Positions 36,476-47,456 of a stretch of DNA of 64,000 nt are shown in pieces (position 1 is the first letter of the stretch; every line of letters starts with the position of its first letter). This DNA is from Takashimella koratensis. Its lineage: Eukaryota > Basidiomycota > Tremellomycetes > Trichosporonales > Tetragoniomycetaceae. The notes beneath the pieces are model-generated. The model had not been told where the DNA came from. It saw nothing but the letters and a program-made list of their open reading frames with translations, and made no database searches. The stretch is taken from positions 344,402-408,401 of the forward strand of contig BCKT01000008.1 of NCBI GenBank assembly GCA_003116875.1. The letters run 5' to 3'. Made by a program: the position numbers and the translations under genes.

Positions 36476-37888
36476 TTAAAGAGCCATACAGGTCCCATTG
36501 GTATTGGAGAGAGTCCACCCAGGCGAACAGCGGTAAGCGACACAGAGACCCGAGACGCACGAGACGGCACCGGATTCGATACCGGGAACGTCATTGCAGC
36601 TGTCCATCATATCAGCGCGGTACTTCTGTAGCGAAATCAGACAGGGCTGGGAATGGCTCGTGTGCAAAGCCACCGATCCCGATCAGATTCATTGATGAAC
36701 GGGAAAGATCTTGACTTACTCAACGCCTCGGACAGAGGAGACGTCAGCGAGCTGGCCGTTGATACATCCTCCACACGACTCGAGCTCCTCGTCGGTGTTA
36801 ATGCACTATTGATAGACGGTGGGCCTTGTCAGTAGTCATACACTTGATCATGGCCCCTGTTTCTGCTCCATAAAAAGGAGGTGCCGAAGAAAATAGAGTG
36901 GCGGCGGCAAGAGACACGACCTACCTCGTAAGCGTCGCTATCCTCGTTGACCATGCACGGGGTCAATGAAGCGGGGCAATAAGCCTGTGCCAAAGCCTCG
37001 GCTTCAACGAGTGCCCGCCTCTCTTTGAGCTTGCGCCTGACCCAGTTTGACGCCGCCCCGGGCTGCGAAGTCACGGTTGCAGACGCTGGATGGGAGTAGT
37101 AGTAGCCCGTGGTAGCGTCGCAGGTGGCTTGGTTTTGGTTTTGAGAGACGCAGGAGCAGGCGAAGGAGGTACCGTGCGGTTGCAGGTAGGCCACGGGCGA
37201 TGAAACGCAGTACTGGGAAGCAGGTCAGAAACGCTGGTTTATGGTTGGATGTTGTATCAAGAAGACAATGGGGAGAGAGGTGAGGTTAAAAGGGGCAGAT
37301 TGGGTCGAGTATGTGGGAAGAAAGACGGACCTTGAAACAGGCCTCAGGGGAGGCAACGCTGACGGAAGTGGAGAGGGTAGTGCTGGTCTGGATGCAGTTA
37401 CTAAATTGGAATGTCGTGTCTGTGATTAACGCCTGCGATAGGCAAAGAGAGTGACGAAAGTATCAGCGTGTAGTCAGACATGCAACCTTGTCGGGGATTC
37501 TTTGACAGGGAATGACGTTGAAACTACCAAAGTTAGACTGTACTGTACGTACCTGCCACTGGTTTCCGGAGCCTGTACCGCAGTCTCCATACGTTGTGCC
37601 TCCTGTCGTGCCCACCGAAGGGACATAGGTACTCTGTCCAGCTGGTACGTCGTTAGAACAGACACAGGATGTCCCTGTCGCTTGGAAGTAGGCGTACATC
37701 GTCCCGTAGTTGGTATAGCACCAGCTGGCGCACGTCGCTCCCGAGGACTGAGCAGTGGTGCTCCCAATGATGGTAGGGGAAAAGGCGGTGGAGGAGATAC
37801 ATCCGAATGGCGCGGAGACCTCAGCCGGGCGCGTAGGAGGAAGAACAACTCGAGCGGCTAGTAAGGCTGTCGCGGCGTTAGCAAGCAT
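36476..37888 (-). CDS. Secreted cysteine-rich protein with C-terminal CPL1-like domain
   Basis: Exons on the minus strand are 37888-37553, 37432-37331, 37212-36925, 36805-36720 and 36599-36476, 311 residues. The N-terminus (MLANAATALLAARVVLPPT) is a plausible but weak signal peptide. Residues about 30-112 form a cysteine domain with ATCASWCYTNYGTMYAYFQ and CVCSNDVPAGQ, reminiscent of WSC-type carbohydrate-binding domains; a second cysteine block spans exons 2 and 3 (FACSCVSQ). A basic stretch (NWVRRKLKERR) precedes the CPL1-like domain: YCPASLTPC, ESCGGC, VDCNDVPGIESGAVSC and CSPGWTLSNTNGTC. The last intron acceptor was chosen at GGACAG because it restores VDCNDVPG; the nearer CTACAG gives a stop. 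It shares its end domain with the gene at 9812. Confidence 0.78.
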
Positions 37889-39799
37889 GTCGAGTGAGCA
37901 AGTCGGAATAAATCGCAGATGGAAAAGGGAGATGAGAGGGAAAGAGAAGGAGGAGGGGGAAGGGGGACGATGAGCTGTGCACAGCGAAACACAGTTCACG
38001 AGTTTTGTACTGTATGGCTCTTCGCACCTTGCGTTCAGATCATGACCTCTGGCGTAGTTTATGCGGTACATACTGTATTGTTCCAGTTCTCAGTCCCTGA
38101 TCATCCCCTCTGTCAAAACCTCGACTCAATTCTCAAGCCAAAGCCAGTGTATCCTCACTAGGCACCTAGTAGTTTTAGAGGGCTCTATGCTTCGTAGCCA
38201 CGGTGACACCCTTGGACGCCGTAGAGGACGCCGAAGAAACAGGACTCTCAGTAAGAACCTCAGATCTGCCTCCCTGTCGAATGCCAAGGAAAGTTAGGGA
38301 TGTAGGTAGGGTTACCAGTTTTTCCGATTCGAGGTGCCCCCAGCTTTGGTACGCTTGGACAGAGGCATTGCATGGTACCGAAAAAACCCAAAAAAAAAAA
38401 AAAAAAAAAAAAGCCCTGTTCGGATACCAGAGTTCAGGGGTAGGATTTGAGTGGTGCCACAGTGCTCGAAAGAGAGAAAATGAAACCGATGGGGCGCTCC
38501 TGGATGTCGATATAGGTGAGTGGGTTAGCAAGAGGCGAGAGGGCAGTGAGTGATCGCGCGGCAGGAGCAGGACGGGGCCTGAGGTAAGAGCCAGGACTGG
38601 GGCCAGGGCAAGGGCCTCAACACGCTCTGGTCGTCAGGTCTGGGTGGGAGGCTTTGGAGGTGAATGCATGGAATACCGTAGGTCCGTTCATACCGATCTT
38701 GGTGTTGAGTCGTACGCTGTGCCCCACCGTAACACTGGGAACCGGTCATGCATCTGTCCTAGCACATGCATGGACTTTCCGTCTCGCTCGCACCCGGGAC
38801 TGGCATGCTTCTCTGCCCACAAAGTTGCCCGTTTTCGAATTGTCAAGTCAAACCCCATTGTCGCCTCCTGATCCAAGCCGAGCGTTTATCATCCAGTGCA
38901 TCGTCTCGATCATGTATAAGGGATCCAGCCAAATCGAGCCGCGGGCGCTCGACAAGGCACTAGCAGGACAGACAGACCTAGTGTTGAGCGTATCGCGTAG
39001 CGCGTCGTGCTTACGGAGTACTGAAGGGTAAGAAGTGAAGAGCTGCAGAGATAGAATCGGGAAACGTGGCTAGCGGTGACGGCGAGACGACAGAGAAAGT
39101 GAACGCGGGATAGGAGACACAGAGAAATGAAGGGGCGAGAGAAAGAGTTAGAGGCCCGGTCAACAGGTGAAATGAGTTTGGGGGGGTATCTAAATGCTGA
39201 GTGAATGGAGGGCAGTTAAGGCGAGGAGAAGAGGTGAGGTCGGCAGGTCGGCGTGGTGTCCAATAGCCCAGGCCTTGTTGGGTGAACGCACCGGTCCAGC
39301 TTGACGTCGACGCAGACCGAAGGAAGACCCGAGGAAGGTTGCTGCCCGAGGAGGTTGATTGTATTGAAGAAAGAAGGGGGCCTATGAGACAAGTGTCCGT
39401 GACAATATAGTATGAGAAGGGGATGGGTGAACAAGCAGGACGAGAATAAGGGATGATCGATGTCGGATAAGTGAGGCAAGGACGCGAGCGAAAAGCGAAA
39501 CAAGCGAAGAGCAGGTGCGAGCGCATGTTTGGAAAAGTCGGGGGAAGGAGGGGTGACGGCGGGTGAAAAGGTCGTTGTGGTCGACCAAGAGTGAAGACCA
39601 GGTAAGAGAAGAGAGAAAGCGCGAGACGAGACGTGCCGAGGCTGGGAAAAGTCCTTGTCGATTCTTGAGACATCGACGTACGCGTACAGCTCGAGCGAGA
39701 AACGAGAACAATCGAAGAACCGAGAGCAATACGGATTCATCTACCAATTCGACCGCAAGCACCATCTGCGTGAGTCGGACAGGAGAATACGCGCGTCGA
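37889..39799. other. Gene-free region with a poly(A) tract
   Basis: About 1.9 kb between two minus-strand genes. Long open frames on the minus strand (39673-39011 and 38531-38175) are pyrimidine-rich and lack splice-linked conserved sequence; the second includes a Phe run produced by the A tract. I see no real gene. Confidence 0.45.
38391..38412 (+). repeat. Poly(A) tract, 22 bases
   Basis: An uninterrupted A22 follows a shorter A6-CCC run. There is no flanking duplication that I can see, so a retroposon origin is not supported. Confidence 0.9.
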
Positions 39800-40937
39800 T
39801 TAGAGCACCGTGCTCAAACCCAAGAGGAGGGCGCCGACGAGACCGACCAAAGCGGCAGCGTGTGTGCTGTCCACTCGCGGGCTGGACGAGGATCGAAGTT
39901 GGATCCGGGATCGCTTTCGAGTTTGCGTTTGGCCCGTTGCCTGGAGATTGTTTGTTAATAAGGCGGATACGGCTTCATTGGGGTTGAGGTTCGCAATGGT
40001 ATGAGGTGAGAGGGGCCAAAACTCACGTTAGTACCCGTGAGGTACTGAGTGGGGAGCATGTTGGGTGGTCTTGCGACGAGGTACATCTACGCTGGGTCAG
40101 CAAGGGGTCGAAGTGAGTTCGGTCGCAGAGAAGCGGAACCCACCGGTGGCATCTTAGCGCCGTCGAACCTGTTGAGGTTGAGGACATAGTTTGCCGAGTC
40201 CTGGTCGATGATGATTCCCCAGTCTGCGTACATTGTCTGCGGGTACTGTCAGCTTTCATGACCCCAGGAGATACACCCAAGACACGCGGTAACACGGCAA
40301 CACGGCGGCAACATCAACGTACGATCTGGTCATAGTAGGTGACAATGTTGGTGACTGCTGCGCAAGGGTCCTGGACCTGGATACGGCCGTCTGCGCCAAA
40401 GGGGTAGAGGGTGATAGACCCGTTGTTGTTCAGGTTGTAGACACCGTGTTGCCAGAGGATGTAGCCGGTGATGCAGGATGGGTTCGAGGCGTTGGCCGTG
40501 TATCGGTACTGCGCCTCCTCGAAGAAGCCCGTGTCGGTGCTGGGCGGTCGTTAGGGAATGTCGTGATATTGGAGTTGGTGAGGCGTCTATGGGATATGGG
40601 ACGAGGGAAAGGAGAGAAACGTACAAGGAGTATGAGATACCAGTGTTGTTGGGGTAGGTGAATGTCATCTCTGCTGGTGTGCAGAATGTCTGCAGCAAGG
40701 TCAGCGGCGGCTTGGATAGCAGGAGCAGACGTCTCGCCGAGAGACCGGGTCTACCCGTCCTTGCGAATTCCAACGTTTGTGTGCAAAACTCACTCCTCCA
40801 GTTTGAACTGCTCCGCTTCCTGAACTCCAAGTCCCAGAGAGACCCGTCACATTGTTCGCAGACGACAAGTCGCCCTGGGCCTGGGCGAATGAGAGCGCCA
40901 TCGCCAGCGCAAAAGTGACTGTTGATGACCGCAACAT
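39800..40937 (-). CDS. ROT1: ROT1, ER membrane chaperone needed for cell-wall synthesis
   Basis: Family role: an essential ER membrane protein that acts as a chaperone for glycoproteins and is required for beta-1,6-glucan and normal cell walls. Exons on the minus strand are 40937-40794, 40689-40625, 40539-40323, 40236-40144, 40086-40027 and 39940-39800, 239 residues, close to the yeast length of 256. A signal peptide (MLRSSTVTFALAMALSFAQA) is followed by LSGTWSSGSGAVQTGG, FTYPNNTGISYSF, FFEEAQYRYTANAS, CITGYILWQHGVYNLNNNGS and TYYDQIQTMYADW. The conserved VLNLNRFDGAKMPPMYLVARPPNMLP end comes next, then a basic stretch and a C-terminal membrane helix (AALVGLVGALLLGLS). The second-last intron is the shortest (57 nt) and all joins keep frame. 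Confidence 0.93.
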
Positions 40938-42564
40938 GGTAGTGATGGGGTTGGGTGGGAAGGGTGGATGGGACGATGAGATCCGCTCTTTCTCTCTAGA
41001 CACACGCGACACTGTTCCTTTCTCTTTCTTTCTCGCGAATTTCGAATCGTTCGATACTGGTGGCGAGTTTCCTAGGATGGATGGGGTGGATTATAAGCAG
41101 GTAGATGTGGACAGGAGACAAGAGAAGGGAGGAAGTGGGGATGGGAACGATGGGAAGGGGGTCGGAGGGAGGTCGGTCGTAAACGTGAAGGCGGTGTTTT
41201 GGTTTTCCCCTAGTCGAGCGGCGGATGTATTTGGCGGGCTCTTCGGTGATGAGACTACAGGCTCAGTGTCGACGCGGTAGGCACTGGCGAGTGTGGAGTG
41301 GGCGATGACGAGGGAGAGGCGGGCGGTGGTGGTGGTGGTGGTAGTAGGTCGAGACGGGGAGGTGGAATGGGTCGAGTAAAGTTTGTTGATAGGTTGTGGG
41401 ATGGGATGAGGCAAAGTTGGAATCACAATGGCAATGTGTCTGTGTGTGGTGTGTGGTTGTGTGTGTGGTGTGCCGCACACATGCACAGTCCCACCGTAGA
41501 GAGAGAGCCAGCGTACAGCCTTGTCCTAGACTCGCAGTGGCAGGGTCGCAGGGTAACCCAAAGGAAGGGGGTTTAGTATCAAGGCGTAGGACCCAAGGGA
41601 CACTTGACACCCAGGGGATCCAAGCGACTCAGCCCCTGGCGTTGTATTCCCCGTCATTAGGATCCTCTCGGAAGCATTACGATTGGTGATTACTTTTTCT
41701 TCAACGACCTCATTGCCCGGACCCTGGGTGTTTCATCCGACCCTCACCGCACGCACCGCAGACAAACAAACAACCTCTGGGCAAATTAATCCCGGCGATA
41801 ATCCCGACCGTGGCGCTCGCAGATAGACCCACCAGGGGGCATGACGTCTTGGTCCCAGACAACCAAGCAGACATCTGTGGCACTCTGCACTACTCGCATC
41901 CGTTGATCTTCACAATGCTCTCTTCTCCGTCCCCCTTGTCCTCCTTCTCCTTCTCCTTCGGATCGACACCACCACCGGCATGCCATAGACATGTACATAA
42001 ACCACCCATAGCAGATCACAGATCTCACTGACTGCCTCCCCCTCTGACTTCAAACGACCCCACCCTTGCTCCTTTGTTCACCAAGGGGTTCGATCTGACA
42101 CTACAGCAAAGGATCTCCACCCCGTCTCATCTCATCTCTCATACTCTCACCCAACTAACCTACCAACAAGACCCACTGACAGACTTGACGACTATACTAT
42201 TCACTCTCACTTTCAGGTCCTCAAGGCTAATGTGTTGACACCCCTTCGTCTTGCCAATCTTGCCTTGAAACAAACACCCTTGGTCTAAGCATCCTTCGTT
42301 CATCTCGTTGCGAGGAGACAGTAAACGCGTGTTGATGAACAGCAAGGACGGCGACTGGGAGCTTTCAGTAGACTGGGCAGTCGTCCCATTCTCGATAATC
42401 ATAAACATCACCCACTCGTCCTGTCTGTGCACCCTGACACCGTTGTCGTCTATCTAAATCACCATCACCATCCTCCTGTCGCCCTCATCTCCACGCCCTC
42501 ATCTCATCGCTCATCTCGTCCCTAGCAATCGCGCTGGCCCTCTAAGGGAGCCTCAACAACCACC
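40938..42564. other. Divergent intergenic region between ROT1 and the surface glycoprotein
   Basis: About 1.6 kb with a GTG triplet repeat near 41321-41345 and CT-rich sequence from about 42440 to the next ATG. I see no gene. It presumably contains both promoters and a long leader of the gene at 42565. Confidence 0.45.
41321..41345 (+). repeat. GTG triplet microsatellite
   Basis: Roughly eight GTG/GGT units in a row on the + strand, lying in non-coding sequence. Confidence 0.7.
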
Positions 42565-44355
42565 ATGCGACACTTTACTCGCCACCATTCACCGAATATG
42601 GCTGCCCTGTCCATCTCCAGGCTCGCCTTCACGACCCACCTGTTCGTCCTCCTCGCTGCGTTGATCCCACCGGTGGCTGCGCAGTACCGCCGTGAGCATG
42701 ATCACGAGGCGTGGTCGCCTCCATCCAAGCGTGATGATGTAAGTGAAGCCCTGAACCAAATCTTCCCACCCACCGTACCTCCTCTCCTTCACTCTTCTTT
42801 CTCCTCCCCTCTCTCACCCCCCTTCTCCTCCTCCTCACATCCTGATTCCCCCCTGACACCGCCAGTCACAATTATCAACCAGCACCTCTCTCTTCCTCCT
42901 CTCCTACTCCGACTTTTGCCTTTTCGGCCCTTCCACTCCCTTCGACTGGATCGAAGACGACACCTCTTCTCCATCCGCCTCCAACCCTCCTGTCTCCTGG
43001 TGTGCGGCTTCCGGCCACAGTACGCGATTAATACCCGACAACACCCTGCACGGCGTCACCTACGTCAAAGCGGATAGTTGGGTTCAAGTCTCGGGCGTGG
43101 GGGACTTTACAAAGATCAATATCGCCCCGGGGGATCAAGGTGGACAGTTTTCGGCGAGTAATGCACCTAATGGGACGACAGTGGTCACGGATGGGAGCGG
43201 GACGACGGCATCGAGTTGGGTAATGATTATTTCAGCGAACACGTTCTGTTTTCGCGCTTGCACAGATGCGTCGTAAGTGGCTTTTTCTCCTTGTCACATG
43301 TCACCGAGCCACACTAACCAGCTTCCGCCTCTCTTCCCTCGCTTAGCTTCTGTCCAACCGAGTACGCTTCGCTCGGGTGTTACTTCTTCACAGGGGACCA
43401 AGTCGGTGCCCAAGGGAACTGGCAAGACTGTTCTAGTTCCGACAACGACCCACCCGGCGTCGTCTCCGGTACCACCTATTCCCCGGGTGCTTCTCCCACG
43501 CCCACCCCGAGCGCGCCGGCACCGGATAGCTGTTCATCTGGGTCGAGCGTGTCGAACGGAGAGACCCCGCCGCCTATGTACTCCTGGACCGGATCGGTGT
43601 GGACGGGGAACAATGACGCAGTATCGGCGTCGCCAACGAGTTCAAGCGGCGATGGTAGTGGTGGTGGTGGGTCGACCGCTTCTACTACATCCTCTACTAG
43701 CTGGGTCATGGTGACAACCTGCACTCCGTGTGCTTCTGGCTCGTCCGGTGCCCTCACCCTCTCAGGGGAAATGACGGCTTCCTCCTCCGCCTCGGGATCA
43801 GACTCCACAGAACAGGCAGGTATCAACCAAGCTACTCCCAGCAGCACCGCCACCACTCTCGACGGGTCCGAGATCACTTCTTCCGAAGACGCGTTCCGAC
43901 AAACCGCGCTCAATCGTCGTTATCCACACCATGACGCATGGGGTAAGCGACAAGAGGTCGCGAATCCAACTTCGACAGCGCAGTGTTGTACGACCACTTG
44001 GGTACCTGCGACATCTGGAGTTTCCGGTTCGAGCAGTGGCAGTGGTGATAACCTCTCCCTTGCGCCGACGGGGTCGACTTCCGGATCGGTATCAGGTTCC
44101 GCCTCGTTATCGTCCACCTCGGGGTCCGCGGTGGCTGGGCTTTCATTGAACCCAGGGTCGTCCACTTCCAGCCAAAGCAGCAGCAAGAGCGCCAGCGCGA
44201 GCCAGAGTTTGACTTCGGGAAACGCGACGAACGGGACAAACTCGACAAGTGGGGGGAGTCGACATATCGTTGGTCTTCCAGGTTCTTGGGGTGTCGTCGT
44301 CGCTGTGGGTCTCGGAGGCATGGGCGCGGCGCTTTCAGTTTGGGGGATGTTGTGA
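42565..44355 (+). CDS. Macrophage-activating-glycoprotein-like surface protein, Ser/Thr-rich, probably GPI-anchored
   Basis: Exons are 42565-42738, 42866-43272 and 43347-44355, 529 residues from ATG 42565; ATG 42598 gives a cleaner signal peptide (MAALSISRLAFTTHLFVLLA). A folded part of about 160 residues follows: WCAASGHSTRLIPDNTLHGV, WVQVSGVGDFTKINIAPGD, GGQF, then FCFRACTDASFCPTEYASLGC and WQDC. This layout is characteristic of the basidiomycete proteins annotated as macrophage-activating glycoprotein. The remaining 300 residues are Ser, Thr, Gly and Pro, suited to O-glycosylation, with a second Cys pair region. The protein ends in a hydrophobic segment (WGVVVAVGLGGMGAAL) after a small-residue stretch, as in GPI-anchor signals. 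It likely sits at the outer membrane or wall. The biochemical function is unknown. Confidence 0.8.
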
Positions 44356-44775
44356 CCCATCACTACTAGGAAAAAGTTCGCCTGTGTTTCGCGACTACCT
44401 AGCCCTCGTATACCCTACACACACTCAGTTGTTTCAAATCCAGTATTTTGTTGTTGTTCTTCTATATCGTGTGTATTCAATGTTGCAGCAATGGAGTTTA
44501 CAGGTCCTTCCTAGTCTCGTTCGCCATGTATCTTGTTGACCACCTCTTGTCGTGTTCGCCCAGTCTCAAACCACCATCTTCCATTATCGAACCGAGCTGC
44601 TCCTCTTCTGCTACTTTGCGTCCAAGTACAAAAACCTCATCCATGCAAAAGATCCATGAACGACACTAGTCTATGCTATCTAGATCGATACAATCGATAC
44701 TGTACAACTCATGTACAACACACCTCCCATACCCCCTACCCCGATCCATCCCGTACCCGATCGGCAGGTCTACTC
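44356..44775. other. Intergenic, convergent 3' ends
   Basis: It lies between the surface glycoprotein (+) and NAR1 (-) stop codons. I see nothing but presumed terminators. Confidence 0.4.
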
Positions 44776-47044
44776 TTACCAAACTACCTGTTCATGTGTC
44801 AAACCTTTCTCCATAACATCCCCATCCACTTTCTTGAATACCGCTCCCAACTTCCCACCTTCCTTCAACTCCTTCCCAACCTCTTCGGCTAAAACATCCG
44901 CCGCGCGAGGACTGGCAGGTGGGGTAGGCAGTCCGGTCCAGTAGATATCTTCAACTTTGGATACCCATTCTTTCGTGCTCCAACGCATCCCTTCGTCGAT
45001 CCCCGTCACGCCGACCATGCCCTGACCCTGGATCACCGCTTTGTTCGCGACGGCCCCTTCGACTCCCTCGACGCCACTCGCCACGCCGACTTCGGCGGCC
45101 ACAGCACTCGAGGCTCCACCTACCACCCCACCACTCGAAACCGCCGCCACCGCCGCAGCGGGCTTCATCTGCCCACCCCCGTTGACGCATCCACCAGGAC
45201 ACGCCATGACCTCGACATAATCCAACTTCTTCTCCTCCTTCTCCCTCTCCGCATCCGATCCTTCCGCCGTAGTCGGTGTCTCGCTCCCTCCCCTCCCTCC
45301 AACCGCTCCCACACCCGCTCCACCTGCTAGCCGATTCTTCTTCCTACGCGCCGCGACGGCCGCACTAAGCCTTCCGGCGCCCCCTCGCCCGCCAAGCCCC
45401 GTCTCCTTGTTCACCCGCCGAACGAGGTTCTGTAGATTCCTGAACCCGTAGCACCGAACGCCCTTGAAGAGGACTTGGCCAGAGGAAGCGTCGGTGAGGA
45501 TGTACTCGACGTTGTCGTCAGAACCACGGATAGCTCGGGTCGTGAGTGAGGTAGGAGAGCCGTGGGAGGTCGAGACCGCATCGATTATCGTAGCAAGGTA
45601 ACTGCCGGAACTGGATCCCTTATGCTCCATGAGCTCGGGCCAGGGCGCCCCGTGTCGGTCTTCCAGTGCGCTTTTGCGGTCCCCATCGACCTCCATCCGA
45701 TCGCTCTCGGTACTGCTCGCACTGCCCTCTCCTTCCTCCAGGACCTCGGCGAACGGCTCAAACCCAAGTTCGGAGAGCAACAAGTCCAGTTCTCCCGTAG
45801 TAACCACGCAGTCCGTCTCGCGAGATTTTGACCCATTCCCGGCATTGAAATCAGGTCGAGACGCTTCGAGTTTCTTATCGTAACAAGGCATCGCGGTGAC
45901 ATGATAGATATCGTCGGGTGTGCGTCCGGTTTGACCACCCCACCAGGACTTGACGAGGGCACCCATGACGCCTTGACTGGATCGGGCGGCACTGAGGAAC
46001 GGGAGGAGGTCGCCTTGTGCTTTCTCAGCGTAACATACCCATCCGGGGCACGCGCTTGCCAATACCGGTAAAGGCCCAAGGTCACCCTTCTCTCCACCTG
46101 CCCCACTTGATGCAATTGACGACGCACTCCGGACTTTCGCCATCGTTGCGCTCGCTCCACTCTTCGCATTCGCCTGGCGAGCGAAGAACTCATCCACAGA
46201 CTCTCGGAGCGAAACGTGGCGCGCAAACGTCGTATCCCACGTAAACCAGCTTCCGTTCTCGGATTTCGCGAGGAAGGCGCGGATGCGGCGGAGGAGGGTG
46301 AGGAGGGGGATAGGCGGGCGCGAGTAGGCGGCCGAGTAAGAAGCAGAGAGGCTGGCCAGGGATTGAGGAGAGATGGAAAGGACTGGGGTGCGATGAGATG
46401 TGGTGGTGGTGGAGGTGGTGGTGGTGAAAGCGCGAATGAAATCGAGGACCTCGTTGTGCGATTGCATAGTGATCAAAAGCGATTCAGTGGATGTGATACA
46501 GCCGCTAAGAAGGGTTAGTCGATCCTTTTTCTTTTGAGATAGACACGACAGGAAAAGCCAGATATAAAGCTCCAAGACCCACCTGCACGCCAGACAGTCA
46601 TTCAGACTGATCTCGGCCTTTTTCAACGCTTGTCTGCCCGCAACTTCGATGCCTGAGGGACCCGCGGGGTCTGAACTGGTCGGGTAGGTCGAGACTTCAT
46701 AGTAGTTATTTTGATCGTCGATCTGGATCTCAGTCTAAGTGGGGTATTGGTCAGCTCCATATACTACATATACGGAGCGTAGGAGCTTGGCGAGAGTCAC
46801 TACATTCATTGTCTCTACTCTGTCCGTTCACTGCTCCCCTTCGCTTCGACTAGGAAATCTCTCTACCTTCCAGACCCCTTCGCCCGCTCCCTCCACTCGC
46901 TCGCTCACGGACGGACGGACGGACTCATGAACTCACTTTATCCGACCCGCCGGGAGCAGCAGGCTGACTCGACCTCACGGGGATGATACAAGCCTGCGAC
47001 GGGGTAAGGAAATCGTCCAAGTCGGTGATCTGTAACGCGCCCAT
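44776..47044 (-). CDS. NAR1: NAR1, cytosolic iron-sulphur protein assembly factor (hydrogenase-like)
   Basis: Family role: links the early and late parts of the cytosolic iron-sulphur assembly (CIA) pathway; related to Fe-only hydrogenases but without hydrogenase activity. Exons on the minus strand are 47044-46937, 46734-46583 and 46504-44776, 662 residues. The start [20 protein letters not shown] matches the family. Cluster ligands seen: the N-terminal Cys in SQACI with CLACSGC (about 82-88), and the C-terminal set in ASACPGW (about 238), TAMPCYDKK (about 290) and [13 protein letters not shown] (about 520). A Gly/Ala/Ser-rich insert follows the last site. The protein ends in Trp (QVVW), as CIA-interacting proteins often do. 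Intron 2 (46505-46582) is 78 nt, a multiple of three and free of stops, so retention would insert 26 residues within CLAC-SGC. Confidence 0.94.
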
Positions 47045-47456
47045 AGTTCTAGGTCTGGGAGCGATGGGAACAGGCAGGTGAAGACGTGAGGTGAGGGGGT
47101 GAAGGGAGAGGATGGATGAGTCAACTTCTGAAAAAAAAAAAAAAAAAAGGGCAGGGTGTGGAATACCAATCCTGGATTGGGTGGCAAAGGCGGGCTTATC
47201 CCGAGTCTCCCTGAAACCCTCGCGTGAGATCCACGCGACCACTTCCATCTTTGAAGGTTTTTTCAGGCTCACTCTTCGTTGGACAGTTTCACGACTTTTT
47301 TCGACCTAGGTCTCTCTGCCTCTCGACGGTATCTCAACTCCCAACTCCCAACCTCATCGACCTTGTTCATCACCACCCTCACCACCCTCACCAATCTCAT
47401 TGTCCTACCAGCCTCGCTCTTTGAATCGGCCTCATACTCCACCAGACCTAGTCACC
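47045..47456. other. Divergent promoter region with poly(A) tract
   Basis: It lies between the starts of NAR1 and the mL58 gene and contains A18 at 47131-47148. An in-frame open stretch upstream of the mL58 ATG lacks an ATG start. Confidence 0.45.
47131..47148 (+). repeat. Poly(A) tract, 18 bases
   Basis: Uninterrupted A18 in the NAR1/mL58 promoter. Poly(dA:dT) tracts in fungal promoters exclude nucleosomes; such a role here is inference. Confidence 0.85.

Noticed and set aside
38391..38412. Poly(A) tract as the tail of a retroposed element
   Set aside because: No target-site duplication, no retroelement coding sequence and no processed gene copy beside it.
38175..38531. Minus-strand open frame including a poly-Phe run
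   Set aside because: The Phe run is the reverse of the A22 tract; no conserved sequence and no flanking exons found.
39011..39765. Three overlapping minus-strand frames downstream of ROT1
   Set aside because: Pyrimidine-rich sequence gives Ser/Pro/Phe/Leu frames; none connects by splice sites to a gene, and ROT1 ends properly at 39800.
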